Part shown: positions 1 to 12,479 of the stretch, one piece after another
Layout of the letters: every line of letters starts with the position of its first letter
How positions within the stretch are numbered: the first letter of the stretch is position 1
Assembly (NCBI GenBank): GCA_905182995.1
Contig: CAJJDP010000099.1
Location: forward strand, 67,404-131,403
Length of the DNA stretch: 64,000 bases
Direction: 5' to 3'
DNA from: Paramecium octaurelia
Lineage: Eukaryota > Ciliophora > Oligohymenophorea > Peniculida > Parameciidae
Program-made: the position numbers and the translations under genes
Notes under the pieces: model-generated
The model's input: only the letters and a program-made list of their open reading frames with translations
What the model was told of the DNA's origin: nothing
Database searches by the model: none

Positions 1-2814
1 ACAATATTAAATTTATATAAACCAAAGAATCTAGAAAATATGGAAAAAGTGGATTAAAAGGTTTAATTAGTATGGATTCCTTCAGAATTTTAGGATGAGT
101 ATTAATAAAATCAAAAAAATACTAGCTAAAATTGCAGCTTTACTCAATAATTTGAAGAGGCCCTTAAAATAGTTCACGATCTCCAAAATGAAAGTAATAT
201 CAATTTTGTAATTGTATTAGGTTCTTAAGTCTCTTAAAAGAAATAATGTTTAAATAGGAATATGATTGGTTTCTGCGAAGATACTTAAACTAATTTAAAA
301 CTGTTCGTGGAAAATCCTGATTTATTAGTCCTCGCCGAATCTAATGTTTCAAAACTGCAATACTATGTAAATTAAATTATTGAGTTCTTAAACGCTATAG
401 AATCCTTGAATTTATCATTTTTTACATAAGTTAAAGAAAAAATGCGTTACTATCATTAGGTTGAGGAAACAGGATTTAGATTCTTACTGATAAATTAGTA
501 ATTACAAAAGAATTATTAATTATCAGAGAGCTAATTGGATGAAGAAATTTTAAAACTTACTTCAGAGAGTGATTTATATGAATTGAAATCATCAGTTCTA
601 TAAAAAGAAGAATTGAAGAAAAAAAAAAAAGGACATGGATTTAGCATTTTTGAAAAATTAATTCATTATTATTCTCGATAGGAACTCTATTTCAAATTGA
701 ATTAGTAAATGGCAGAATCAAATTATGAATCTATAAAATAAATTATGTGTACATTATTCGAAGGCTATTCAAAATTAAACTATAAAAAAAAACCTCCAAA
801 AAAATTATATCGAGGATTTAGTTTACACCCATGTATGCGTCAAATATATTAAAAAATTTTGAAAGATTTATTGTGTTGTTACTAGAATAAAAGAAGTATG
901 TTTTGGAACACTTTAGCAAGTACTTCATTGGATATAAATGTAGTAGATTAATTTTTAAACGACAATTTAAAAATAGTATTTGAAATTTAATTAAGCGAAA
1001 ATAATCCACATCCTTATTTTAAACTTAAAAAATATCACTCTTAGTACGATGAAGAAAAAGAAGTAATCTTGTTTCCTTAATTTCAATTTGAGGTTGTAGA
1101 ATATCATAAATGTGAAAATGGAATTGATTATTTTTGTATTCAATAAATTGAGAACAATTTGTCAATGACTTTTGATAAGAATTTGAGAGAAAAATATTGG
1201 TAAGACAGAATTAATAATGAACTTAAGCCAAAGCTGAAAATAATCAATGATTTTTTTCAAACGAGAATGAATTTCATCATTAAAAATGTCAAACAATTTC
1301 CCCCTGGAGTTGGAGATATAAGATATTTATTAAAATGGAATTTAGACCACTATTTTTATCAGTTAATTTAATATCTTTAATAGTTTTTTTTAAATTAAGA
1401 AACTCATAAAGAATATCTGGATAATTTACTTGAAGTTTGTATAAAAGAAATTTCATTCGAATTTATTATTTCTGATCAATTTTTAGAAAAATTGAGTACT
1501 TTTCTCTCAAGAGTGTCAGAACAGTTAATTAATTAATTTATTAAAATAATTTAAAAAATATTCAATCTGGAAGATTTTAAAGGGGATTTAATAATGATAT
1601 GGGCTTAATTTTATCCTTTTTCTATTATTTCTCCTTTTAATTATCGCTTAGATTGTATATTTATTAATCCTCAAAATTACACAACTCGACTATATAATTG
1701 GAGATAAATACAAAAGTAAGAGATTAAGAAAATTCAAATAGTCAAACATACTGAAACCTAGATAGAGGGATATGAATTGACTATGAAAGATGGAAATCAA
1801 GTACTAGCCTATGTGTCCAAAAATGGAGTACCTACATTAGTTAAAAAACATGATGGTACCGCATCAAGGGGTTATTCAGAGAAGTGGAAAGCAAAAGGAA
1901 AATCTATAGAAACAACTAATTTGAAGGCTGGAGAAGTTTAATAGAAATTAAAACCTGATCTGAAAAATGAAAACTATAATCTTAAAAATTTTGACCAATA
2001 TAAAGTAAAAATAACAAAGAAACAAATTGGATAATTTGGGTAAATGGGAATAATATTAGGAAATACATTAGTTGAAGCTTATTATGGGACTTTGGATATA
2101 AACTCATTAAAGCAGATTGGAGTTTCTACTGCATGCATATTCCTTCATTAAAGCTTCCAATGGGGACTGTTAGTGTTTTAATTAGGAAAGGCCATATTAA
2201 ATGATTGGAAGAATTTTCTATCTATAAGTAACATTAAAGCTATGGTCCTTCAATAGATTGTGAATATGTCAATACCATAATTATCAATATTTTTTTGTGG
2301 GAATTATATTGGCATATTAGGCGGTCCTTTAGGGTGTGCTACTGGGTCACTAATTGGGGGAATAATTGGAGGAGCAGCAGCAAAATTAATACATATGAAA
2401 ACTCTGGAAAAAAAATTTAAACTCAAAATTACATTTGGTTAGAATAATAAAGGGATCTAAAAAAATGGATTGCTGGTTAATAGTGGGGTCAATCCAAAGG
2501 TTTAGTTTTTAAAACTGAATAATAATGAAGTTAAAAGTTTAATCATTTATGCTGTCTCAGATTACAGAATATTGTGGCTAGCAATAAATATATCAATTGA
2601 TTAAAAAACTATTAATGAAAACGATTCATTAGGAATTGTCTCTTTAAGATTTCCATATGTGGGACCCTTTGACCATGAATAAAACCTAGCATTTTACGCA
2701 TTTGGGGTAAATGATGAAAATCTTAATGAAAATAATGTATTCGAGGATATAAATAATAAAAAGCTAAAAGTTGTAAGTTCTGCTTGTAAAAAAATAAAAA
2801 ATAAGAAAAAATGA
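1..2814 (+). CDS. Mono-ADP-ribosyltransferase-like protein with glycine-rich membrane segment, 5' partial
   Basis: One uninterrupted frame (frame 1, TGA stop at 2812) runs from the window edge for 937 codons with many in-frame TAA/TAG; the start lies upstream. Codons about 260-370 carry the three signatures of arginine-type (R-S-E) mono-ADP-ribosyltransferases: an LYRGFSL block (Arg at codon 271), STS at 307-309, and SQYDEEKEVILFP with the E-x-E at 352/354 followed by a QFEVV strand. Such domains transfer ADP-ribose from NAD to protein. About codons 675-800 hold hydrophobic stretches ending in a glycine-rich run (GGPLGCATGSLIGG) typical of helix-packing glycine zippers, suggesting membrane insertion. 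The rest is Gln/Lys/Leu-rich without a domain I recognise, and the tail is Lys-rich. The gene seems intronless. The family call rests on motif spacing seen by eye; the substrate is unknown. Confidence 0.72.
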
Positions 2815-3192
2815 AATATTATATAAAACAAGTTAATAATTATTTATAGTTTTTAAATAATCCATAATTTATCTCTCTCGTTGTATTATTAATGTTGAGT
2901 ATTATCAGGCTTATAAATAACAAAAAATCTAATTAAATAAATTTGAAATTCAAATTAGTAATAGACTTCTGATGATTTCTAAATAATTATTTCAAATCAT
3001 ATGCAAAAAAGCCTTTGCAGACATATTAACAATATTAAAAAAATTGTTCGTTATAAAAGAAATAATATTATTAATATATTAATCTGATAATTATCTTTAT
3101 TGATTCTTCAGAATTCTAATATAAGTTATTATAAATAATTATTGTATATAAATGTGTAATTAGAGAATCAATTAAAATGAGAATCTATATAC
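2815..3192. other. Intergenic, no gene seen
   Basis: AT-rich DNA between two convergent genes. I see no coding frame with protein-like composition and no structured RNA. Confidence 0.5.
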
Positions 3193-3852
3193 TCATTCAA
3201 TGCATTCCTCTTATTCAAATTTGTTTTTATTTACAAAGCTTTTACTTCTTTTATGTATTCTATCAGCAATTTTATTTTTTTGAGAATTGAGATCATTTTA
3301 TATTATCTAGTGTAATTGACTTATTACTTCATTAATTTTGGTTGTTTCTTTCTTTAAATTATCAATCATCTATTTAACCTCATTTGTTTAGTTAGTTATT
3401 TAGTTATTTTTTTAAACTTCTTACTTTTCTTATGAAATTTCAAATTATTGAATATTATTATCATAATGTAATTAAGTATCAATAATGGAATGTACTTTAA
3501 AATCTAGCTTTTTTGATGTTTATTTTTAAAGTGTGTCTTCTTCCTTTTTCTTAGGTGATATTATTGAAGGATGACTCATTAACCAATTTAATTTACTTTT
3601 AAAATATTCACTTTATTAATCTTTTTGTGCTTCATAATATTCAACTCCTTTCTTATTAATAACATCTAACAAATACCATGTATAATTAAATAAGATTATT
3701 CAGTGCAATGCTGTCGGTATATTTGCTCATCATTAAAGTAATGTCATTCTTAAGTATTTAATCAGCATAGTCCTTTGGCAACTCACCTATAATGTGGAAT
3801 AGTTGTTACTCCTTTTTTTTGGACTTGTAGCAAATTTTCCCAAAATTGACAT
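3193..3852 (-). CDS. Small coiled-coil protein, unrecognised
   Basis: A roughly 200-aa protein beginning MSILGKFATSPKKRS. Two short introns are needed: 23 nt (GTAACA...TTATAG, just after the AGG codon) and 25 nt (GTATTTG...AATAAG), and both restore one frame that ends at TGA (complement of 3193-3195). The second half is a Gln/Asn/Lys-rich heptad-like coiled coil (QTNEVKQMIDNLKKE...) and the tail is basic (HKRSKSF). No catalytic motif is visible. It is convergent with the ADP-ribosyltransferase-like gene. It could be a cytoskeletal or scaffold protein, but that is only inferred from composition. Confidence 0.6.
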
Positions 3853-4245
3853 AAATTAAATAAACTAATATTAAGGAATAATGAACTCAATTTGAAATCC
3901 ATATTAAAAGTTTCTTTCTTTAATAATTGTGATTAGAGACTATAAAATAATTGCTTTAGGAATATTTTGTAATAAAAGAATATTACATGTGGTAAGTATA
4001 ATCTAACAATGAAATAGAGATGTAATAAATTAGGAAATATAGTATTCTTAGTTAATATATTGAATGGCCTTTGAGAGGTTGATATTGCAAAAGTGATAAC
4101 TTGTAGATGGACAAGTGTATTATTAATAACAGAAAGATAAAGCAATAAGAAAATACGAAAAATTAATTAGACAATCCAATGATATTTATGAATGTATAGA
4201 GATGATTGATAATAATGTATATTTATTTTAAATGATAAAAAATAT
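3853..4245. other. Gap between two minus-strand genes
   Basis: The plus strand has an open frame here (ATG at 3987, with a possible 29-nt intron), but its downstream continuation runs antisense through the kinase tail at 4246-4850. I therefore do not call it. It probably holds the kinase 3' end and the promoter of the gene at 3193-3852. Confidence 0.4.
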
Positions 4246-6112
4246 TCAAGAATTCGTTTTGTTTTTATTGGTTGGAGTAGACGCCTATTTATTTGTTTAG
4301 GACAATGAAGATAAATTATCTGGAATTCGAATTTACCTGGTAGAATTATATAACCTAACCATATCAGAGACCTCTGAATTTTCTTAATGCACAGGTTAAT
4401 CTTCAAATTAATCTATTATCTATTTTCTGTGTGAATTTTGAATTGCAATTCTATGTAAATCTATGTGTTTCTTAGACTCTGTTTTTTGTAATTATGTATT
4501 AGGTATATCTAAAAATAGGATTAAAAGATTACCAGATATATCCCTAGAACCTAATCGATTCAAACGAGAACTGTATTAACTAAATTTGGAGGCTCCAACT
4601 ACAGATGGTGGTTTCATTTCAATTTTGGCAAATGAATTATTCGAAACACATGTGATTGATTCTATAGAATTAAGATTTCCTGTAAATAGAGGTGATCTTT
4701 ATTCCAATGTCATATCTATCGAACCTGCTCTAACATTATTTTTGAATTATTAATTATATTCTGCCAAATTGTTTGTATATTTCTCTAGCTTAATTTATTA
4801 TTGTTTGGCTAATTCTTTGAAATACGGATGTCTTAAACACTAGAATTGATAACTTAAATACTTCAGTAGAACTCAATCTATAAGATGGTTTTTTTTATAG
4901 CATAGATCTGATAAGATCTTACATTTAAATGGGAGCAGACTTGAAAAGAGAGTCATCAAAGTCTATTTAGCAATCTTTATTGGCTTTTAGGATAGCTTTC
5001 TGATCCTTCCCAGTAAATGGTTATCCTCCAGTCTATTATATAGATATTAAAATACTATCAAGAGATACAAAATTACGCCAGCACTAAATACATCACATTT
5101 TTCATCATAAAATTATTAGCCTTCCAAATAATCTAAAATTTCAGGTGCCACGAATCCTGGAGTTCCACATCTTTTGAATAAGATATTTTCATCTGTCAGT
5201 TGGGCAGCCAAACCAAAATCTGCTAATATAATATCATAATTATTCTCATTCGATCTTAGTAGCAAATTTTCAGGTTTCAAGTCTCGATGTGCAATTTTGA
5301 ATTGATGCAAATGATTCAATGCTGATAATAAATTATAAGCCAATCTCTAAAGAGTTTCAGCTGGCAGAAAGCCTAATAATTACTGAATTGAAAACCTGTT
5401 TCTCTAACTCTTTATAGCAATTCACCTCCACTTACTATGTCGACTACAAAGTACACGGAGTTAGTTGTTTCATGAACTTCGTGTAACTTAACTACGTTTG
5501 GATGATTTAATTTTCTCATCACTTGCATTTCATTTAACAAACTCTCAATTCCCTTATGTTGCTATTGCATAAAGGACTTACTAAATGCTTTGATGGCATA
5601 TTATTAATTATTCTCTTTTCTAGTTGCCAAATAGACTTTGGCAAAACTTCCTTTACCTATTAATTTTGAAACCATAAAAGCATCATGGAAATTTTCTAAT
5701 AAGCAAACCTTCCTGAAATGCTGCTTCCATTGATCATATAACAATTTGTCAGATAGAAAGATATCCAAAGGTTTTGTTTGATATGTCAATTTGAATCCAT
5801 ATTGTTACTCATCAGAATTTAATTAAACCATGTGATCAGCTCCAGGGTCGATAAAACTTAAATGCATAGTAGCCAGAGGTGCGCATTTTAATTTATCGAC
5901 AGTAACTTTATAAAGATATTCTAATCCAAGCACAATAAATATTGGTTTGACTCTATCCTTCCCAGCTGTCAAAAATTCTTACTCGACTAAAAAAGATTAA
6001 GACTTAAATTATTGATCATAAGTACATCCAGGACAGATTTATCACAAGGTTGCCAAAATTTATTTCTAGTTTTTCCAAAATCAAAGACAGAAACAACTTT
6101 TTATTCAGCCAT
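4246..6112 (-). CDS. Ser/Thr protein kinase, CAMK-like, with PH-like N-terminus
   Basis: The start is [21 protein letters not shown] 23-nt intron follows, then about 120 residues with a PH-like strand pattern ending in a helix ([13 protein letters not shown]). The kinase domain runs [16 protein letters not shown] (P-loop), AIKAF (ATP lysine), [11 protein letters not shown] (catalytic loop), [19 protein letters not shown] and [10 protein letters not shown] at its end. All catalytic residues are present. Further short introns are needed, one before the QDLIRSML block and one ahead of CLRHPYF. A Ser/Thr-rich tail of roughly 150 residues follows the domain and ends at TGA 4246-4248. PH-type domains bind phosphoinositides or proteins, so membrane recruitment is plausible. 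The plus-strand frames over 4250-4850 are antisense shadows. The gene lies head-to-tail with a bZIP gene 65 bp upstream. Confidence 0.88.
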
Positions 6113-6176
6113 TCTTAAAGTTCACTGAAACAAAATAATAAATTAATATATATAAGTTAATAATTCTCAACACCTC

Positions 6177-7738
6177 TTAACCATTTTACTAGTCCCATAA
6201 TTTATATCCTCTTCTATCTTAAATGAGAAATCATCCTCCTCAGCCTGAGAGTTCTTTAATTAAGCAAACAATGTGCTCGTCTATAATTCATTCCTATAGA
6301 GATTCTACTCATTATTATTACACAATTACATGATAAAGGGAACACATCAAAGTGCCTAACTAGAGAGGATTTAAAATAGATTTAAGTGCATCCCAAACCT
6401 AATCCAATTTAGAAGCATGATCTTAGATGGACTTAATTTCATTCTTTATTTTATCTAAAGAACTTAATAATCATTGAATTCATTACTTAGAAATATTTTA
6501 TTTTAATTATTAAACCTTGGACTAAAATTTTTTAAGTTTGGTAAAATTCTCAAATTTGACATTTGTACTTTCAAAACCTTCCTTTATCCATTCACTGTAA
6601 TCTCTAAAAATTAAAAATAGCCACAAAATACATACTACTCAGTGTTCGCAAACATATCTTTCGAATTTTAGCATGCATATAACAAATATTTTACTTACAT
6701 GGGTAACATTATTTCAGCTATGCTATCAAAGTATACTCTAGCAGTATCATTTCTTTCCTACGAGTTCGATTATATTCTATATCTTAAAGCATCCATTATT
6801 ATCCCAATTTCATCAAAACTAGCCTTTTTTATTATACACAATTCCAACTTCTCAAACATCTGCTACTACTGTTCTAAAAACAATTGAAACTATACATAAT
6901 TACTCAATTAAATACTTTCTGGGTCTTCTTGTTAACTATCTCCATAGATTAGGCTTGATTTTTACATATATCCTTTAATTTCTCGTTCTCTAATTGCAAT
7001 TCTTAAACTTATTTTTCAAGCAATTATTAATATATTTTTTTTCTTTCTCTCGAATTCTTTGCAGATTCCCTATTTTTTGCTAATTTTAATTAAGTAGGAT
7101 CTGTCATTTCATTTGAAGTCTCATTCTAAAGATTTTGAGATCTCTTTCTTTCTAATTTTTATTGACTTTTAGATGATCTTGGAGTTATTGAAGGTGAGAC
7201 TGAGTTGTTATTAGATGTTCGCTTCTCTAATAGAGAATCAATCTTTTCTCGATAAATGCTCTTGCCCTGATTTTGAGGGATGAGCATTTTAACTTCAGGT
7301 TTAAACTTACTATTTATTTATTCTGCTGATTCTACATATAATAAGGACCATTACAACCTAATCGGAAATCTTGATCTCCTGAGTATTGAGATCTGCTATT
7401 TCTGTCTGAGTGTATGGATTATTTTTGTTTTGATTGACTTGAGGACTCTTCATGAATTAATAAATTATCTAATCTAACATCTTCGATTTTCATTTCAAAA
7501 AATTGATCCAGACTATTCTTAACTTCAGAATCTATCAATTATGATTGATGGAGGTTATTCTAAAAACTTCCCACTTGTTGATCATTATAACCCAAATAAT
7601 TCCTTCCGAAACTCAATCTAAATTAATGTAGAATTATCCTTACTATTATTCCTAACCTGATCCTGGTAAAAAGTCTGCTGTTCCTGCTGTTCCAACAAAA
7701 TTATAAAATTATCCACTCGAATTAAAGCTGTCTGCCAT
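6177..7738 (-). CDS. bZIP transcription factor
   Basis: The start is MADSFNSSGQFYNFVG. The N-terminal ~200 residues are Ser/Gln-rich. The DNA-binding basic region reads KLAKNRESAKNSRERKK, the classic N-x7-R core, and is followed directly by a leucine zipper (QLLEKQVQELQLENEKLK). The rest is helical (QQQQMFEKLE, NFTKLKKFQSKVQQ, SLDKIKNEIKSIQ) and ends TSKMVKRC before TGA. At least five introns of 24-32 nt are needed, e.g. GTAAGGATAATT...TTTAG after the N-terminal exon and GTAATGAATTC...TTAAG in the tail. It should dimerise through the zipper and bind DNA in the nucleus; target genes cannot be inferred. Exon joins in the middle third are less certain than the bZIP itself. Confidence 0.88.
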
Positions 7739-7872
7739 TATAAATTAATGTTTAAATATATTGTATTAATATATAAAACTAAAAATTAGAGTATCATTAC
7801 ATAAATTAGTTGATGTCTCATTAATATTTTCGAATAATTGTTAAACAATGCGGCACACTCTTATGAGATACT

Positions 7873-8590
7873 TCATTTCATATAATATTTAATTTTAGAT
7901 ATAATGTTTGATTGGTTATACTAACATGTGATGTCATTCTTGATTCCCAACATTATCGCACTCTATCAAATTAGAAGTATTGTTGGAGGTTGAGATTTTG
8001 GGATCAAACTTTTGATGGTGAGATCTACATTAACTGGGCGACCTCGTCTTTATAAAATTAGACATCTATTTAAATATTTTGTTCTATTTCTTCAAATCTG
8101 AATTCAACATTATGTCCTTGTTCATTTCTGTAAAGCTGAGATACAAGTTGTGTTCCTTCGTTGTCCAATGTCCTAAAATCAAATTAAAATATTTACCTAT
8201 GTTATATAGCTTTCTTCTTGACGACCTTTTCCCCTTTCGCTTATTCTTTTAAGACTAAATATTAAGCCTGGTTTTTAGTGGTTGGGCTGATTTACTGTTT
8301 TCAAGGTTTGTCATTATTTCTACTGGTTCAAAGTTAGACTATTTAGGGATGGTTTATTCCTATTTCACTATATTTTCTTATTTGATTATTGGAGGGGACT
8401 ATGCGGAACCTTCAAAAAGTAAGTGGGTTTACTAAGCTCTCTGATAATTTAACCAAAGGTAATTATTGATGTATTGTTAATGCTGATATGGGTTGAATTG
8501 TTGAATTGAAAGTTGAGGATACTGGAAGGCTTGAGAGTCTAATGTGTTAGATGAATTATATACATTAGAAGAATGGAGGATATTATGCAT
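7873..8590 (-). CDS. Myb-like DNA-binding protein, SHAQKYF class
   Basis: The start is MHNILHSSNVYNSSN. A Gln/Asn-rich N-terminal half of ~100 residues leads to a basic patch (KNKRKGKRSSRRK). A 24-nt intron follows, then a single Myb/SANT repeat: GHWTTKEHNLYLSF, first helix, then RSPSQCRSHHQKFDPK, the counterpart of the SHAQKYF motif (here SHHQKF). The single-repeat plus SHAQKYF-like layout is the plant/protist class that binds DNA as one repeat. The C-terminus is short, and a second intron of about 31 nt near the end gives the stop at 7873. It sits between the bZIP gene and an uncertain small gene on the same strand. Targets are unknown. Confidence 0.82.
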
Positions 8591-8651
8591 ATGGGTGCAT
8601 TAGGAAGATATTGAGTTTTAATAAAAAATAATAATTAATAAATCGGATTCA

Positions 8652-8943
8652 TCATTGCGCTGAAATTACCGATCTACATCTCTTTATTTAAGAAAATGTT
8701 AATCGCTAGTTTTTTAAACTTAGGGTATTTTCCAAAATGTCTTGCCCTATTAAAAATGTATATTGAATCCCTGTTAATCTTTATGTTTTCTCCTTTGTGG
8801 ATGCTATTCAATTTGATTTCTACAGCAAGTCAGAGTAGCCTAATTTTGACTATTTTATTAGAAGTCTCTCGAGTCTAGTCAGTGTCTAATTTCTTAGTTA
8901 TCGAATAGTGATTCTGACTCATAAGTGTAAAAGATCGATTCAT
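8652..8943 (-). CDS. Uncertain small gene
   Basis: All three minus-strand frames stay open for long parts of this stretch. A start MNRSFTLMSQNHYS at 8943 and an end SQIKRCRSVISAQ at 8652 each look protein-like but lie in different frames. One 20-nt intron candidate (GTAGAAATC...GAATAG) links the last two pieces; I could not find a clean join for the first. It may be a real short gene, a decayed one, or chance. The hydrophobic plus-strand frame at 8696-8878 looks like its antisense shadow. Confidence 0.28.
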
Positions 8944-9095
8944 AAGTATGGAAAATGCTATTTAAAATAATTAATTTGAATATTTAATTATATTTTCTAA
9001 TAAATTAAGGATTTAAATTTATTATGAAAATGTTTTTCTGAACTTGGATGAATCTGTAAATAGTAATCATTATATATTAAAATAAAAACAGTACA

Positions 9096-10489
9096 TCAGA
9101 TTTTACTGTTTCTGTCATTAATTTAGGTGATAATTCTAATTTAACCCTCTAAACGCAAAGAATAATTGTGTTCGATGTCTCTCTCATCCTTTGCTTGCAT
9201 TAATTCGTTTCTGCATTTATCCAATTCTTTCTGAACTTCTTGAATTTTGTAATTCAACTCATTGATCTCTTATCTCAAAGTTTCATTCTCACTCAATAAA
9301 TATTCTCTTTGCTTTTAGAGTCTTGAACAGTTATCCTTCTAATATTTAACCCAATCAGTTTCATCATCAATACCTTCCTCCTTCCTGGCCTCTCTCTCCT
9401 TGGCTATCTTCTCCTTCCAATACTCATTCAACATTTCTGCTTATTTGATATTCTGTTAATCTAAAGACTCCTTGCTTTTTTTATATTCATCTATGGCCTT
9501 CCTAAGATCTAGCTTTATGGCATCCATCTCAGCCAACTCTTGTTTTACAACATCTGAATCTAAGCATTTGTGTCTATGATATTTAATTTTCTCCTATTCT
9601 AATTCATGCAACTATCTAAATTATATAAACTAATATAAACCTTTATATTTCCTATTGCTTCTCAAATTTGTCTTATTCAATAGCTTTCAATTTCGCATTA
9701 ATTCTTATTAAGGCATCTTCTTCCTTCTTTTTCAGTTCTTTTAGCTTCTCCATATATTCATCATCTGCTCCTGACTTCATCTGTTTCAACATTTTCTCAT
9801 ATCTTATTCTCTCCTCTTGTCTTATCATCTCCATTTCATGTTCTCTTAGTCGCACAATTTCAGCCTCCAATTTTGCCTGATATTTCTGTTCTATGTCCTT
9901 CCTCAAATTGTTCATCTAGTCAATAATTAACACTCGATAATACTCTCTCTTCTATGGTTTGCATATCATGTAATCTTGAATAGTTAACTTTCTTAAGGAA
10001 TCCATTTTCAAGGTTCCTCATCTTTTACTCATATGTTTCCTCTCTCTCATCTGTCTAACAAGAATGATCTGACTTTTCAACTTGATATTTTCTCTTTATC
10101 ACACTTCTCATAATTTCTAATGCAGAAATTGTCCCCTATTATAATTGGAACAAATGCTGTTCATAATCCCTAATGGTTAAACCGTGTAATTGGAGTAATT
10201 CTTAAGTTTGCAAAATATCCACTCTATCAATTCCACATTCCTATATGAAAATTTCAGCTGTGCAAAGAAAGTTTTATGTTTATAGGAAATTGATCACGAA
10301 GCAATCAGCTACTTTTAGATCAAATAGTCTCTTTGGTTTTTTGGATTTCGGTTCTTACATCAGTTTATCAACTATCTCTTTTCTCACTTACAATTTGATT
10401 CGATCAAGCATTCCTTCCTCTCTCATCTTCTCATTCATAAACAAGAGTACTTAACTCTCAGTAAGTGATTCACTTTCCTCCTATCTCAT
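9096..10489 (-). CDS. OFD1: OFD1-like LisH/coiled-coil basal-body protein
   Basis: About 445 aa starting MRQEESESLTESQVLL. Residues ~60-110 contain a LisH motif (VADCFVINFLQTQNFLCTAEI, shown in two parts: VADCFVINFL then QTQNFLCTAEIFIQECG), then an ILQTQELLQLHGL segment. That is the arrangement at the N-terminus of OFD1, where a LisH is followed by a leucine-rich 'DLLQL' helix. The remaining ~330 residues are a long charged coiled coil (EQKYQAKLEAEIVRLREHE, LKELKKKEEDALIRINAKL) ending at TGA 9096. A 28-nt intron (GTATTATCG...GACTAG) precedes the coil, and another is likely near 9620. OFD1 family proteins act at centriole distal ends and are needed for basal-body maturation and docking. The assignment rests on domain order and local similarity; FOP/FOPNL-type LisH proteins are shorter. 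Confidence 0.75.
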
Positions 10490-10814
10490 TTTGAAATTTA
10501 ATTTTTTTAACAATATTTTTTTTCTTACTTCCTTTAGATAAATATTTTGAATATCATTTTTATAACAACCCCAAACGGTTTCAATAAGTCTAATTAGTTG
10601 CTTACAAAAATTATTAATAGCTTATAAAATATTCTACATCAAATCCGTAATACAGAATAGGAGATCAGAAATGCATGAAGTTTTTAAGAAGAACAGAATT
10701 AATGTAGACAAACTAAAGTATGAATAGTAATTATTAGTGGTATTTTATAAATTAATTCTTATTTCAATTTTATTATAATTTATTTATTATGTAATAAGTA
10801 TAAAAAGAAGAGGT

Positions 10815-12199
10815 ATGAATTAAATTTACTATGTAAGATACCATATTTTAAGTATTGTTAAAAGTTAGGGGGTGTCCAGCGAAAAGACATCTATGTTTCT
10901 CCAACCAAAGCAGCAACATTTCTGCATCTAATTAAACATGTAATTGTCATTATAAATAAAGAGATGTGATAAGGATTCTGCATTGAAGTTTGCCTAAAGA
11001 AGAATTTGCAAGTGGGATACCACTATCAAACAAGACGGACCTAGTAATTGCAGAATTTTAAAGCCCAAGGACAACAAAGAGGTAGTTTCTTAATTATACT
11101 AATTCAGAAAAGAGTACATGGATGGTAGAATATTGGAATGGAGATGTTCTATAAAAACAAAGATACGGTTGCAGATGTTAATCAATTGGAGTTAGATTAG
11201 GACAATGATGCAATATAGAAAGAAATTGAAAAGAATGAAATGAAACTAAAAAATGACTTTAAGAATAAAATAGCCCATCTTCAGCAATTCTATAGAGAAC
11301 TAAATTAAAAATACAGTTTTAATAGAAGTGATCCTAATTTTAAGGAAAAAATTGTAATGGCCAAATAAGACCTAATACATAAACGAAATCAACCAATAAA
11401 GTATCTTAAGACAAAAGGAATGAAGTACATAGAGTTATATAATGAAGTCAAACAAAATAAAAAAGTGATTGGCAATGGATTATTTAATAAATTCCATCTA
11501 TTCAATTAACTCCGAACTGACGATTGCAAAGTTAAAGAGAAATTGTTGGGTGAACTCTATAAAAAAAAGAAAGAGAGTCACAGTGTAAATCATAAAGAAT
11601 TACAACACAATTTCCATATCTATGATAACATAGAAGAATAAAGCGAGTAGATGCTTAAAATTATTGATCAGAATGATGATTTCTCAATGACTTTAAGAAA
11701 AAATGAACATAAATTGACCGTTTCATAGAAAGCCATTGCGTTTGCAGAAGACTTTAATAGAACCAAATATTTGTTCAATTATTCAAGTAAGAACTAGATC
11801 TAAAAGATGTTTGAAATACCTGAAATACCTTAAATTAAAAGCTCTGAATCTATAAAATTGAGGAAGCACTTTTCTTCTCCCTCAAGTTTTGATGATCATT
11901 TTGATCACTACCTCAATTAGTATGCGCATGAAGTTCTTGAGTATTAACAAGAAATGTAGGATAAAGAGATAACTACTGATAATTTATAAAAGATGTTGTA
12001 AAAAAGGGAAAATCTAAGACGTAGTTAAATTAGGAAGGTTTCTAAAACTTCACATAGTCATCAACCTAGTATTCACTTAGACATTAGTAAGGTGAAATGC
12101 TAACACCAATCTTCAAGGGATAAAGAATCTACTAAAGCAGGAAACTCTTTCAATATAAAATAAAGATCTTATCTTGTTAGTCCATTCAGTAAATCATGA
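10815..12199 (+). CDS. Basic, Gln/Lys-rich protein of unknown function
   Basis: About 435 aa. The proposed start is MNQIYY with three introns: 20 nt (GTAAGATACC...TTTAAG), 22 nt (GTAATTGTC...AATAAAG) and 26 nt (GTAGTTTCT...ATTCAG). Joined, they give LHLIKHRCDKDSALKFAQRR followed by a basic region KRVHGWQN. The body is charged and helical (KLKNDFKNKIAHLQQFYREL), and the C-terminus is Ser-rich and basic (SLRRSQIRKVSKTSHSHQ), ending FSKS before TGA 12197-12199. No membrane segment or catalytic motif is visible. An alternative upstream frame near 10671 was not favoured. Function is not recognised. Confidence 0.65.
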
Positions 12200-12479
12200 C
12201 TTAATTTTTGAAAACTGTGATTACATATCATTTTTGTTTAAATCTTCAATCCTTCAATATTCTATATTTCCCTTGAAGCAATAATCTATACACTTATAGG
12301 AGTGAAAATACAAAATATTATGTCCATCATTTTTAGATGTAACTATATATAGAATTCATATTATTGGATTCTTAAATTTTAATATACAAAGGTCCATAAA
12401 CTTAAACATATCTAGTGGCATTTTCATCCAATTCACCATTTAATATTCATAAGTACTAACAAGGTCCTATATCTTCATT

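Noticed and set aside
3987..4850. Plus-strand gene with plausible protein text over 3987-4850
   Set aside because: The opposite strand gives a clear kinase tail (HPYFKEL and onward) over most of the same DNA; frames on both strands stay open because TAA/TAG are not stops.
8696..8878. Plus-strand hydrophobic ORF
   Set aside because: No in-frame TAA/TAG, Leu/Phe-rich composition expected of the antisense of a Lys/Gln-rich frame; no context.
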